From NCBI RefSeq assembly GCF_900115005.1, contig NZ_FOUY01000002.1, positions 1-64,000 on the forward strand: a stretch of 64,000 nt of DNA, read 5' to 3'. This document shows positions 55,994 through 64,000 of this stretch, piece by piece. Origin of the DNA: Pseudonocardia ammonioxydans (GTDB lineage Bacteria > Actinomycetota > Actinomycetes > Mycobacteriales > Pseudonocardiaceae). Both the position numbers and the translations under genes were made by a program. Under the pieces are notes generated by a model that did no database searches, was not told where the DNA came from, and worked only from the letters and a program-made list of their open reading frames with translations. Position 1 is the first letter of the stretch; each line of letters starts with the position of its first letter.

Positions 55994-57262
55994 GTGACCG
56001 CAGTTCATGATCCCCCGATTCCCGACACCCACCCGGGTGCCGGCGAGCCCGGATTCCCGCAGGTCGATCTCGTGTTGATACAGGTCGCGGTCGAACAGGC
56101 CGCCACGGTTGACGCGGAATCGTGTGGGGAATCCGAGTTGATCGATCAGATCCAGCAGATCGAATCCCTGCAGAACTCTCTCGCGGCGTTGCAGGCGAAC
56201 CGGATCCGCTCCTTCGCCCGCACCCACGTCGACCGACGGATCAGGAGCGGGGTGGTCGACCCGGACAAGCTCGAACGCGGGGTGATAGCCCAGCTCGGGC
56301 TCGCCTGCCGGGTCTCCCCGACCGAGGCCCGCTCCCGGCTGCGCGCCGCCCGGGACCTGCGCGAGGGCCTCGACCACATCCGTGGCCTGTTCGTGGCCGG
56401 GGAGCTGAACCGGGACAAGATCGCCGCCATCGTCACCGCTACCGCCGACCTCGACACCGGCCAACGCGCCGCGGTCGACGCCCGCCTCGCCGCGCACGAG
56501 CTGACCCGGCTCGGCATCGGACGGCTACGCGACCTGGTGCGCCGGCTGGTCGCCGAGATCGCCCCGGAGAAGTTCCGGTCCCGGGTCGAGGCCGCCCGCG
56601 CCCAACGCCGCGTCACCCTGCGCCCGGCCCCGGACGGGATGAGCTACCTGACCGCCTACCTCCCCGTGGAACAGGGCGTCGCCTGCCTGGCCGCGCTTCA
56701 TAAGGCGTTCACCGAGGTCTCGGTCGACCCGGCACCCCTGACCCGCTCCCGCGGGCAGGTCATGGCCGACACCCTGGTCGAACGCGCCACCGGGAAGTCC
56801 GTCGCGACCGACGTCGACATCGAGGTCCAGGTGCTGGTGCCGGTCGAGGCGTTGATCGACCCCGACAGCCCGCTGCCGGCCGAGGTTCCCGGCCACGGCC
56901 CCGTCCCGGTCGACCTGCTGGCCACCACCACCGGCCGGAAAGCGCTCCGTCGGCTGTTGACCCGCGACGGGTTCATCATCGGCGGTGGGTCCCGGCAACG
57001 GTTCTTCACCGGGCTGCTCGCCGAGTTGGTGAAGGCCCGGGCCCGGCAGCGTTGCACCGAGCCGTACTGCGACGCCCCGGCCCGGCACGTCGACCACATC
57101 GACCGTTCCGCCGAGCACGGGCCGACCGCGCTCGAGAACGGGCGCGCCGTCTGCGAGTTCCACAACTACATCCGCGAACAACCCGGATGGAACGTGGCAC
57201 GCACACCCGACGGCGTGCAGACCACCACCCCGACCGGGCACACCTACCTGGCACCCGAGTGA
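55994..57262 (+). CDS. DUF222/HNH endonuclease-domain (13E12-type) protein
   Basis: 422 residues. N-terminal DUF222 (about 40-300: IQQIESLQNSLAALQANRI, RSFARTHVDRR and SPTEARSRLRAARDL) and a C-terminal HNH domain (CTEPYCDAPARHVDHIDRS, NGRAVCEFHNYIREQPGW). Full length, with short linker, unlike the copy at 2-1612. The GTG at 55994 coincides with the predicted transcription start; an ATG at 55985 overlaps the -10 and is unlikely. The putative nuclease His-His pair is intact. Confidence 0.9.
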   Translation: MTAVHDPPIPDTHPGAGEPGFPQVDLVLIQVAVEQAATVDAESCGESELIDQIQQIESLQNSLAALQANRIRSFARTHVDRRIRSGVVDPDKLERGVIAQLGLACRVSPTEARSRLRAARDLREGLDHIRGLFVAGELNRDKIAAIVTATADLDTGQRAAVDARLAAHELTRLGIGRLRDLVRRLVAEIAPEKFRSRVEAARAQRRVTLRPAPDGMSYLTAYLPVEQGVACLAALHKAFTEVSVDPAPLTRSRGQVMADTLVERATGKSVATDVDIEVQVLVPVEALIDPDSPLPAEVPGHGPVPVDLLATTTGRKALRRLLTRDGFIIGGGSRQRFFTGLLAELVKARARQRCTEPYCDAPARHVDHIDRSAEHGPTALENGRAVCEFHNYIREQPGWNVARTPDGVQTTTPTGHTYLAPE

Positions 57263-57273
57263 GCGCCGGCCGG

Positions 57274-58035
57274 TCAGCGTGTCGTCCAGATGCCCCCGTC
57301 GACCGGGATGATCGCGCCGGTGACGTACGAGCCCGCCGGCGCGGCCAGGAACAGGGTCGCCCCGACCACGTCCGACGGGCGCCCGATACGGCCCAGCGGG
57401 GAGGACTCGGCGATCTCGTCCCCGGCCTCCTCGAGGGTCGCCCGCATCATCCGCGACGGGAACGGGCCCGGCGCGATCGCGTTGACGGTGATCCGCTTCG
57501 GCCCCAGCTCCTTGGCCAGCACCCGGGTCAGCTGGTGCACCGCGGCCTTGCTGGCCGAGTAGCTGTAGTTGGCAGCCTCCGGCACCCGCAGCCCGTCGAT
57601 GCTGCCGATGTTGACCACGCGGGCCGGGTTCTCGACCGACGCGGCGGCCTCCAGCAGCGGCAGGAACGCCCGGGTCAGGAAGAACGGGGACTTCACGTTC
57701 AGGTCGAGGACCTTGTCCCAGGCGTGCGCGGGAAACTCCTCGAACGGCGCGCCCCAGGTGGCGCCGGCGTTGTTGACCAGCAGGTCGAGCCGCTCCTCGC
57801 GCTTCCCGATCTCGGCGGCCAGCCGCACGCACTCGTCCTCCGAGGACAGGTCCGCCGGGATCCCGACGGCGCCGGTCCCCGCCTCCGCGGCGGCACACGC
57901 GTCGGCCTTGCGGCTGGACACGTAGACCCGTGCCCCCGCCTCCACCAGCCCGCGGGCGATCATCTCACCGATCCCGCTGGTCCCGCCCGTCACCAGGGCG
58001 ACCTTGCCGTCGACGTCGAACAGCCCGTGGGTCAT
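57274..58035 (-). CDS. Short-chain dehydrogenase/reductase
   Basis: 253 residues, classical SDR: TGGTSGIGEMIARGL (cofactor), NNAGATWGAPFEEF, Ser in INIGSIDGL-like VVNIGSIDGL and YSYSASKAAVHQL (YxxxK). C-terminus PVDGGIWTTR. An Arg after the Gly-rich loop (SSRKADAC) favours NADPH. TAGCGT on the minus strand (58048-58043) lies seven bases before the ATG, so the mRNA may be leaderless. Confidence 0.92.
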   Translation of the reverse strand: MTHGLFDVDGKVALVTGGTSGIGEMIARGLVEAGARVYVSSRKADACAAAEAGTGAVGIPADLSSEDECVRLAAEIGKREERLDLLVNNAGATWGAPFEEFPAHAWDKVLDLNVKSPFFLTRAFLPLLEAAASVENPARVVNIGSIDGLRVPEAANYSYSASKAAVHQLTRVLAKELGPKRITVNAIAPGPFPSRMMRATLEEAGDEIAESSPLGRIGRPSDVVGATLFLAAPAGSYVTGAIIPVDGGIWTTR

Positions 58036-58073
58036 GGTCCGCACGCTAACCGATCTCCTGGCAGGGTCGGGTC

Positions 58074-58574
58074 ATGACCCGATCCCGCGACCGCGACACC
58101 CAGGGCCGGGCCCGCAACGCCCGGCCCCGCGACGCCGCCGGGCGCCCGCTGCCGCACGGTGCCGCCGGCGTCGACCGCGTGCCCGAGGACCTGGCCCTGG
58201 CCCCGGACGAGGCCGTCACCGAGGCCCAGCGCCTGCTCGACGAGGGCCTGCCGTTCCAGGCCCACGAGGTCCTGGAGGGCACCTGGAAGGACAGCGGCGA
58301 CGACACCCGCGAGCTGTGGCGTGCGCTGGCCCAGGTCGCCGTCGGGCTCACCCACGCCCAGCGGAGCAACGCCCGCGGCGCCGTGGCGCTGCTGCGGCGG
58401 GGTGCCGAGGGCATCCGGTCGTGGCGGGTGCTGGGCGTGGACGCCCCGGCCGGGCTGGACCTCGACGGGGTGACCGCGCACGCGGACGGGCTGGCCGACG
58501 ACATCGAGGGCGGGAGCGACAGCACGACGAGCGCCGACCGGCTCCGTCCGCGGCTGCGCGGCACCCCGTCGTGA
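58074..58574 (+). CDS. DUF309 protein
   Basis: 166 residues. The DUF309 signature is clear: EAQRLLDEGLPFQAHEVLEG, TWKDSGDDTRELWRALAQVA and GLTHAQRSNARGAVALLRRG. An all-helical domain with conserved His/Glu, function unknown. The N-terminal ~40 residues are Arg-rich. It overlaps the next gene by four bases (GTGA). Confidence 0.9.
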   Translation: MTRSRDRDTQGRARNARPRDAAGRPLPHGAAGVDRVPEDLALAPDEAVTEAQRLLDEGLPFQAHEVLEGTWKDSGDDTRELWRALAQVAVGLTHAQRSNARGAVALLRRGAEGIRSWRVLGVDAPAGLDLDGVTAHADGLADDIEGGSDSTTSADRLRPRLRGTPS

Positions 58575-60100
58575 CGGTGGCGGCCCGCCGCATCCGATTC
58601 CCCCGGCTCCGCGCACTGCTGCGCGAGGCCCGGTCGCTCCCCACCGTGGCGCTGCTGGCGCTGATCGCGGTCGCCGGCGTCCCGCTGGTGATCATGCTGA
58701 CGCCCGAGAAGCACGTCGAGGTGTTCGGGCAGGACATCGGCGTCGGCGCCCGCGTCCCGCCGCTGTCGCTGTCCGGACCGGCGCAGATCGTGCAGCTGGG
58801 CAACGCCGAGTTCGACCTGACCGAGATCGAGGTCTACGGCCCGATCCGCCCCCGCCTGTCGATCGGGCCGCTCACCCGCCCGCCCGACAACGGGCCGCTG
58901 CTCGACGCGCAGTCGGCGGACGACCCCGGCGGGGTGGACGCGGCCGTCCGCGAGCTCACCGAGGGCTTCGCCACCTGGTACCTGTGGGGCGCGGCCGGGA
59001 TGGTGCTGACCGCGCTGCTCGGCAGTGCGGCGATGGCCTGCGCCCGGCTGCTGGTCGCGCTGCGCCGGGGCCGCACCCGCAACCGTCCGGTGCACTGGGA
59101 CGACCACGCCGGCCCGATCGGCCGGATGACGACGATCGCGCTGGCGGCCTCGCTGCTGCTGTGGGGCGGGGCCGGCGTCGCCGCCCTGCACGGCACCACC
59201 ACCGGGCTCGGCAAGGTCACCTCGCTGAGCGACCTGGTGGGGGCCACGACGGTCAGCCCCTCCCCCGTCGGGCCGCCGGTCACCGGGGTGACCGGCGCCG
59301 TCATCGGTGACTCGCGGGCCGCCCGGATCGGGGGACCGCTGGTCGAGGGCCCCGACGGGACCGTCGCCCCGGACGACGCCGCGTGTTCCCGCAGCGTCGA
59401 CTCCACCGCCGCGCAGCTGTCGTCGCTGCGCGGCGAGCAGGTGCTCAACCTCGCCTGCGCCGGGGCGAGCGTCCCGGCCGGGCTGCGCGGTCCCCAGCAG
59501 CGCGACGGTGTCACGGTGCCGCCGCAGGTCGGGCGGCTCAAGCAGGTCCAGGGGCTGGAGTGGGTGGCCGTCGCGGTCGGCCCGAACGACCTGGCCTGGT
59601 CGGACTTCCTGCTGTACTGCTACGGGCTCGAGACCTGCGACGACCGGCTCTCCGACGGCGAGTTCGATGCCCGGCTGGCCGAGTTCGCCCGCGACACCGG
59701 CGCGCTGTTCGCCGACCTGGACGACCTGCCCGGACGGCCACGGGTCGTCGTGACGCTGTCCTACGACCCGTTCCCGGCGACCTTCGACCCGGCCTGCCCG
59801 GACATGCGCGGCCCCGCCGGCACCCCCGGGCTGGACCAGGCGAAGATCGACCTGCTGACCGAGCGCAACCGCCGGCTCAACGACGTGCTCGCCGACGGCG
59901 CGGCCCGGTTCGGGTTCACCACCGCGGCACCGAACCTGACCCCGCTCTGCGCGGTCTCCGGCGACCGGATGGGCCCGGACCTGCAGGGCCTCGACCGGCC
60001 GGACCCGTTCCACCCGACGGCGCTCGGTTCGCTGCGGATGGCGGCCTCGACCGCGGCCGCGCTGGCCGTCCCCCGCGAGGAGACCCCCGGCTCGCGCTGA
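58571..60100 (+). CDS. SGNH/GDSL-type hydrolase with N-terminal membrane segments
   Basis: 509 residues. A helix near the start (LPTVALLALIAVAGVPLVIM), a ~120-residue loop, two more helices (WYLWGAAGMVLTALLGSAAM; MTTIALAASLLLWGGAGVAAL) and then an extracytoplasmic SGNH hydrolase: block I GAVIGDSRAARIGG, Gly in NLACAGASVPAG, Asn in VAVGPNDLAWSD and DPFHPTALGS with the catalytic Asp/His. Esterase or acetyltransferase-partner activity on envelope polymers is plausible. Confidence 0.87.
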   Translation: MTVAARRIRFPRLRALLREARSLPTVALLALIAVAGVPLVIMLTPEKHVEVFGQDIGVGARVPPLSLSGPAQIVQLGNAEFDLTEIEVYGPIRPRLSIGPLTRPPDNGPLLDAQSADDPGGVDAAVRELTEGFATWYLWGAAGMVLTALLGSAAMACARLLVALRRGRTRNRPVHWDDHAGPIGRMTTIALAASLLLWGGAGVAALHGTTTGLGKVTSLSDLVGATTVSPSPVGPPVTGVTGAVIGDSRAARIGGPLVEGPDGTVAPDDAACSRSVDSTAAQLSSLRGEQVLNLACAGASVPAGLRGPQQRDGVTVPPQVGRLKQVQGLEWVAVAVGPNDLAWSDFLLYCYGLETCDDRLSDGEFDARLAEFARDTGALFADLDDLPGRPRVVVTLSYDPFPATFDPACPDMRGPAGTPGLDQAKIDLLTERNRRLNDVLADGAARFGFTTAAPNLTPLCAVSGDRMGPDLQGLDRPDPFHPTALGSLRMAASTAAALAVPREETPGSR

Positions 60101-60126
60101 GCCGGGCGGGGGACGGCCGTGCGCGA

Positions 60127-61251
60127 TCAGTAACGGATGACGCCGCGGATGTTCTTGCCGGCGTGCATGTCGTCGTAGGCCTCGGCGACCTGGTCGAGGG
60201 TGTAGGTGCTGGTGACCAGCTCGTCGAGCTTCAGCGCGCCGGTGCGGTAGAGCTCGAGCTGGCGCAGGATGTCCCAGTTCGGGTTGCTCATGCCGAACAT
60301 CGCGCCCTGGAGCCGCTTCTGGAACAGGGTCACGTCGGCCAGCGACACCGGCAGCGCCTCGGTGCTGTTGATGTCACCCAGCGCCGTGACGACCACGGTG
60401 CCGGCCTTGCGGATCGAGGCCATCGCCTGGCCGATGTGGTCGGGCTTGACCACACCGACGGTGACGACGGTCTGGTCGGCGCCCTGCCCGTTGGTGAACT
60501 GCTTGGCGAGCTCGGTGGCCTCCTCCATCGACTCCACCGCGTGGGTGGCGCCCATCTGCTGGGCCTTCTCCCGCTTCAGCGCCACCGGGTCGACCGCGAT
60601 GACCTGCGAGGCACCGGCGTGCGCGGCACCCTGGACCGCGTTGATGCCGATGCCACCGATGCCCATGACGATCGTGGTGTGGCCGGGCTGGACCCCGCCG
60701 GCGTTGACCGCGGAGCCCCAGCCGGTGCCGACGCCGCAGCCGACCAGGCAGGCGACCTCGAGCGGGATGTCGTCGGGGACCTTCACGCACGAGTCCTCGG
60801 AGACCAGCGTGGTCTCGCAGAACGTCGAGAGCCCGCACATCTGGCCGACGGGGGTGCCGTCGTCGGCCATCTTCAGCCGGGTGGAGTTCTCCTCCCAGCG
60901 GGTGCCGGCGAGCAGCCCGGCACCCAGGTCGCACAGGTTCTGCATGCCGCTGGCACACCAGCGGCAGTGCCCACAGGAGGGCAGGAAGGAGAAGACGACG
61001 TGGTCGCCCTCCTTGAGCCCCTTCTTGTTCGCCCCGGCCTTCGTGACGATGCCGGAGCCCTCGTGGCCCCCGGCGAACGGATAGGTACCGACCGGGATGT
61101 CACCGGTCGCGATGTGGTCGTCGGAGTGGCACAGGCCCGACGCCACCATCTTGACCTCGACCTCACCCGGGCGCGGGTCGTCCACCTCGAGGTCCACGAC
61201 CTCGAACTTGCCCGGCGCGCTCCGGACCACGGCTCCGCGAGTGTGTCCCAC
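60127..61251 (-). CDS. NDMA-dependent alcohol dehydrogenase
   Basis: 374 residues, zinc MDR family. Catalytic zinc: GLCHSD and GGHEGSG; structural zinc: CGHCRWCASGMQNLC. Cofactor loop MGIGGIGINAVQGAAHAGA. The N-terminus GAVVRSAPGKFEVVDLEVD and length match the actinobacterial NDMA-dependent class, which keeps its nicotinamide cofactor tightly bound and needs a dedicated redox partner (mycofactocin in many relatives). No mycofactocin genes are in this window. GTG start with AGGAGG seven bases upstream. Confidence 0.92.
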   Translation of the reverse strand: MGHTRGAVVRSAPGKFEVVDLEVDDPRPGEVEVKMVASGLCHSDDHIATGDIPVGTYPFAGGHEGSGIVTKAGANKKGLKEGDHVVFSFLPSCGHCRWCASGMQNLCDLGAGLLAGTRWEENSTRLKMADDGTPVGQMCGLSTFCETTLVSEDSCVKVPDDIPLEVACLVGCGVGTGWGSAVNAGGVQPGHTTIVMGIGGIGINAVQGAAHAGASQVIAVDPVALKREKAQQMGATHAVESMEEATELAKQFTNGQGADQTVVTVGVVKPDHIGQAMASIRKAGTVVVTALGDINSTEALPVSLADVTLFQKRLQGAMFGMSNPNWDILRQLELYRTGALKLDELVTSTYTLDQVAEAYDDMHAGKNIRGVIRY

Positions 61252-61414
61252 TGCTGTCCTCCTGGACGTCGTCGTCACCACTGGGGATGCGCACGCGACC
61301 ATATGACCACGATCACGGGAGCGGAAGTGCCACACGCCGATTGCGGCACGCAGACCCCCAGTCGACGGTCCGGTTACCCACTTTGTCGGGGCATCCGGCT
61401 CAGCAGCATCCGGG

Positions 61415-62173
61415 TCAGCGGGGCATCCGGCGCCACACCGCGCGGGGCAGCAGGCGCAGCACCGCGAACAGCAGCCGCAGCGTGCCCGGCACCCACACGT
61501 CGGCGTTGCCCCGCCGGGTGCGCACCGCCCGCACGGTGGCGTCGGCGACCTGCTCCGGGGTCGAGGACAGCGAAGCCGGGCTCATCCCCGTCGTCATCCG
61601 GCCGATCACGAACCCGGGCCGGATCAGCACCAGCCGCACCCCGGACCCGTGCAGCGCGTCCGCGAGGCCCGAGGCGAACCCGTCGAGGCCGGCCTTCGCG
61701 CTGCCGTAGACGTAGTTCGCGCGGCGCACCCGCACCCCGGCCACCGAGGAGTACACGACCAGCGTCCCGCTGCCCTGCTCCCGCAGCACCCCGCTCAGCT
61801 CGGTGAGCACGTGCACCTGGGCGAGGTAGTCGGTGTGCACGATCGCGGCCGCGTGCGCGGCGTCGGTCTCCGCGCGGGCCTGGTCGCCGAGGATCCCGAA
61901 CGCCACGACCGCGACGTCGATCCGCCCGTGCCGGGCCAGCACCTCCTCGAGCAGCGGGCGGTGCCCGGCGAGGTCGTCGGCGTCGAACTCGACGGTGTCG
62001 GCCACGGCACCGGCGGCCCGCACCCGGGCCGTCTCGGCCGCGAGCTCGCCGGCCCGCCGCGCGGCCAGCACCACGGTCCCGGCCCCGCCCGCGGCGAGCC
62101 GCTCCGCGACCGCCACCCCGATCTCGCTCCGTCCACCCAGGACCAGCACGGTCCCGTTGCGCCGCTCGCTCAC
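61415..62173 (-). CDS. DprE2-like SDR (decaprenylphosphoryl-ribose 2'-keto reductase type)
   Basis: 252 residues. Cofactor motif LVLGGRSEIGVAVAERL, VAVVAFGILGDQARAET, catalytic YxxxK in RVRRANYVYGSAKAGLDGF and the C-terminal VWVPGTLRLLFAVL...PRAVWRRMPR, all as in mycobacterial DprE2. That enzyme, with DprE1, epimerises decaprenylphosphoryl ribose to arabinose, the donor for cell-wall arabinan. The partner dprE1 is not in the window, so this may be a paralogue. GTG start with GGGAGG eight bases upstream. Confidence 0.85.
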   Translation of the reverse strand: MSERRNGTVLVLGGRSEIGVAVAERLAAGGAGTVVLAARRAGELAAETARVRAAGAVADTVEFDADDLAGHRPLLEEVLARHGRIDVAVVAFGILGDQARAETDAAHAAAIVHTDYLAQVHVLTELSGVLREQGSGTLVVYSSVAGVRVRRANYVYGSAKAGLDGFASGLADALHGSGVRLVLIRPGFVIGRMTTGMSPASLSSTPEQVADATVRAVRTRRGNADVWVPGTLRLLFAVLRLLPRAVWRRMPR

Positions 62174-62224
62174 CCGCGCAGCCTCCCACCCCGTGACGCA
62201 GGACCGTGGGGCAGGATCTCGGCC

Positions 62225-63625
62225 ATGGGGGCGGACGGAGACGGTGGCCCGGTCCACGGGTCGGTGCTCGACGGGATCGGTGCGACGCCGCTGGTGCGGC
62301 TGAACCGGATCGTGCCCGAGGGCGGCGCGCCGGTGTGGGTGAAGACCGAGTGGGCCAACCCGGGCGGCTCGGTGAAGGACCGGGCGGCGCTGGCCATGGT
62401 GCTCGACGCCGAGGCGTCCGGCGCGCTGGCCCCGGGCGGGACGATCGTCGAGGGCACCTCGGGCAACACCGGGATCGGGCTGGCGATGGTGGCGGCCGCC
62501 CGCGGCTACCGGGCGGTGTTCGTCGTCCCGGACCGGACGACACCGGAGAAGCTCGCCCTGCTTGGGGCCTACGGCGCCGAGGTGGTGCCGACGCCCGGAC
62601 TGGTGCCGCGCGAGGACCCACGCCACGTCCAGCAGCTCGCCGCCCGGATCGCGGCCGAGACCCCCGACGGCTGGCTCGCCGACCAGTACGCCAACCCGGC
62701 CAACCCGGACGTCCACGAGCGCACCACCGGCCCGGAGATCTGGGCCCAGACCGGCGGGCGGATCACCCACCTGGTCGCCGGGGCCGGCACCGGCGGGACG
62801 GTCACCGGCGCGGGCCGCCACCTGCGCCGGCACGGCGTGGAGATCGTCGCCGCCGACCCGTGGACCTCGCGCTACGGCGGCGGGGACGGCAGCCCGTACT
62901 ACGTCGAGGCCGTCGGCCACTACCTGCACCCGCTGACCGGGGCCGACAGCTGGCCCGCCGTCTACGACACCGCCGTCCCGGACCGCACCGAGCGGGTCGG
63001 CGACGGCGAGTCGCTGCGCACGGTGCGCCGCCTGGCCCGCGAGGAGGGGCTGCTGGTCGGCGGCTCGGCCGGCCTCGCGGTGGCCGCCGCCCTGCGGGTC
63101 TCCGCCGCGGCCGGGCCGGACGGCCTCGTCGTCGCGGTGCTGCCCGACTCCGGCCGGATCTACCTGTCGAAGTACTTCGACGACGCCTGGCTCACCACCC
63201 TCGGCTTCCTCGACGCCGCCGAGGAACCCCTGGTCCGGGACGTGATCGGCCCGCACGAGCCCGGCCTGCGGGTCGCCCCGGCCACGGTGACCATCGGCGA
63301 GCTGCACGCGGAGGTCGGCCCCGGCGGGCCGGGCGGCGCGGTCCCGGTCGTGCTCCCCCGCGCGACCGACGCCGACGGTACCGCCACCTGGTCCGTACCG
63401 GACGTGATCGGCTGCGTCCGGCTCGGGGAGCTGGCCGGGCTGCCGGCGGCCGACCGGGTCGGGGTGCACGCGGGTCCGCCGCCGCCCACGGTCGGGCACG
63501 GCGAGGCCGCCGCGACGGCCGCCGCCCGGCTCGACGACGCCGGCGTCGACCCGCAGGACCCGGTCCTGGTGCTGGTCGACGGGCGCGGTGTCACCCAGAT
63601 CGAGCGGGCCGCGCTGGACGGGTGA
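62225..63625 (+). CDS. Cystathionine beta-synthase / cysteine synthase-family protein
   Basis: 466 residues. PLP Lys51 in NPGGSVKDRAALAM, phosphate-cup SGNTGIG and GTGGTVTGAGRHL, and PDSGRIYLSKYFDD. After the catalytic core (~330) there is a degenerate CBS-domain region (VRDVIGPHEPG...). It fits bacterial cystathionine beta-synthase of the reverse trans-sulfuration route; O-acetylserine sulfhydrylase is less likely given the C-terminal extension. CAGGAT (62212-62217) lies seven bases before the ATG. Divergent from the DprE2-like gene. Confidence 0.9.
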   Translation: MGADGDGGPVHGSVLDGIGATPLVRLNRIVPEGGAPVWVKTEWANPGGSVKDRAALAMVLDAEASGALAPGGTIVEGTSGNTGIGLAMVAAARGYRAVFVVPDRTTPEKLALLGAYGAEVVPTPGLVPREDPRHVQQLAARIAAETPDGWLADQYANPANPDVHERTTGPEIWAQTGGRITHLVAGAGTGGTVTGAGRHLRRHGVEIVAADPWTSRYGGGDGSPYYVEAVGHYLHPLTGADSWPAVYDTAVPDRTERVGDGESLRTVRRLAREEGLLVGGSAGLAVAAALRVSAAAGPDGLVVAVLPDSGRIYLSKYFDDAWLTTLGFLDAAEEPLVRDVIGPHEPGLRVAPATVTIGELHAEVGPGGPGGAVPVVLPRATDADGTATWSVPDVIGCVRLGELAGLPAADRVGVHAGPPPPTVGHGEAAATAAARLDDAGVDPQDPVLVLVDGRGVTQIERAALDG

Positions 63626-63731
63626 GCGTGTGGGTCCACTCACAGCACGGCGGGTCGGTATGGGCGTGCGACCCCGCACCGTTGTCCCCTGACACGGGGC
63701 GTGCACCGGGACGTCCCGGGGAGGGGACGTC

Positions 63732-64000
63732 GTGGATCTGCTGCTGCACCACGGACCGACCGTGTTCGGCCAGTTCGTCTCGTGGGCCGAGCTGGTCGGC
63801 CAGCTCGGCGCCCTGGCGGTGGTGTTCCTGGCCCAGCGCCGCAGCATCGTCACCTGGCCGGTGCAGATGGCCGCGTGCGCGCTGCTGTTCGGCGTCTACG
63901 CGTCCGCGCACCTGGGCGGGCTGGCGTTCCGGCAGGTGATCGTGCTCGCGATCTCGGTGTTCGGGCTGCTCGCCTGGCTGCGGCAGCGGGACCCGGTCTA
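63732..64000 (+). CDS. PnuC-family transporter, cut by window end
   Basis: The first 90 residues are visible: VDLLLHHGPTVFGQFVSWAE, then ELVGQLGALAVVFLAQRR and the helix WPVQMAACALLFGVYAS. The layout is that of PnuC/RibM permeases, which import nicotinamide riboside, riboflavin or thiamine by facilitated diffusion. GAGGGG lies six bases before the GTG. The leader (63626-63731) has a CCGGGACGTCCCGG palindrome (63706-63719) but none of the conserved blocks of an FMN or TPP riboswitch, so the substrate stays open. Confidence 0.8.
   Translation, partial: MDLLLHHGPTVFGQFVSWAELVGQLGALAVVFLAQRRSIVTWPVQMAACALLFGVYASAHLGGLAFRQVIVLAISVFGLLAWLRQRDPV

Noticed and set aside
63626..63731. Possible FMN or TPP riboswitch, or third copy of the double-hairpin element, before the PnuC-type gene
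   Set aside because: No conserved riboswitch blocks. GTGAG...CACTCAC occurs, but the stem is broken and the second hairpin is missing, so it does not match the 55-bp element.

Overview
This is 64 kb of high-GC actinobacterial chromosome. Many genes start with GTG, many overlap by 1-8 bases, and several start codons sit 6-7 bases after a -10 hexamer, as in leaderless mRNAs. The phosphatidylinositol mannoside (PIM) cluster, a DprE2-like arabinan enzyme, an NDMA-dependent alcohol dehydrogenase, ACT-domain malic enzyme, EF-G2 and two DUF222/HNH (13E12-type) proteins point to Pseudonocardiaceae, most likely Pseudonocardia. That assignment is inferred from gene content only. I saw no rRNA, tRNA, CRISPR array, insertion sequence or prophage.

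Layout. 1-1612: 3' part of a DUF222/HNH gene with a long acidic linker. 1811-9995 (minus): a tight six-gene operon, dmdA-like demethylase, metF, fhs, dimethylglycine-dehydrogenase-like flavoprotein, etfB, etfA. It looks like a complete methyl-group-stripping and C1-oxidation unit, with palindromic operators upstream (10039-10201). 10218-12907 (minus): small membrane protein, pdxT, malic enzyme. 13050-17445: EF-G2, then a LacI regulator translationally coupled to a DUF4032 kinase-like protein. 17684-22029 (plus): an lpqY-sugABC-type sugar importer, divergent from lacI, with two perfect LacI operators between them. 22034-25202: NAD-binding/DUF2867 protein, azlCD and an XRE-cupin regulator. 25203-27200: secreted GH16 enzyme with a very long repetitive linker. 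27473-34464 (minus): the operon thrS-HIT-pgsA-patA-pimA-lemA-like-pdxS, ending in a strong terminator. pdxS and pdxT, partners in PLP synthase, are about 16 kb apart.

34599-45198 holds a frameshifted luciferase-like monooxygenase, an NTF2-like protein, a large class A penicillin-binding protein with a ~570-residue disordered cytoplasmic tail, a MerR/TipA regulator with a textbook 19-bp-spacer promoter, an AraC/VOC/YjbR/hydrolase run, and an ArsR-SRPBCC pair with two matched operators. 45260-49922 holds a SNF2 helicase with its SWIM-domain partner, an XRE regulator and a membrane protein. At 49937-50047 lies an IdeR-box promoter that reads into a strong hairpin between two gene 3' ends, a candidate iron-regulated small RNA. 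50082-64000 holds a DUF3817 protein, a second F420/LLM enzyme, an RpiR regulator, an iron-siderophore binding lipoprotein, a GT-C glycosyltransferase, a second DUF222/HNH gene with a leaderless promoter, SDR, DUF309, SGNH hydrolase, NDMA-ADH, DprE2-like reductase, cystathionine beta-synthase and the start of a PnuC-type transporter cut by the window end.

Two groups merit most attention: the methyl-onium/C1 operon, and the LacI-kinase-sugar importer set. Smaller regulatory finds are the iron-box/sRNA candidate, a 55-bp double-hairpin element present twice, and several leaderless promoters.
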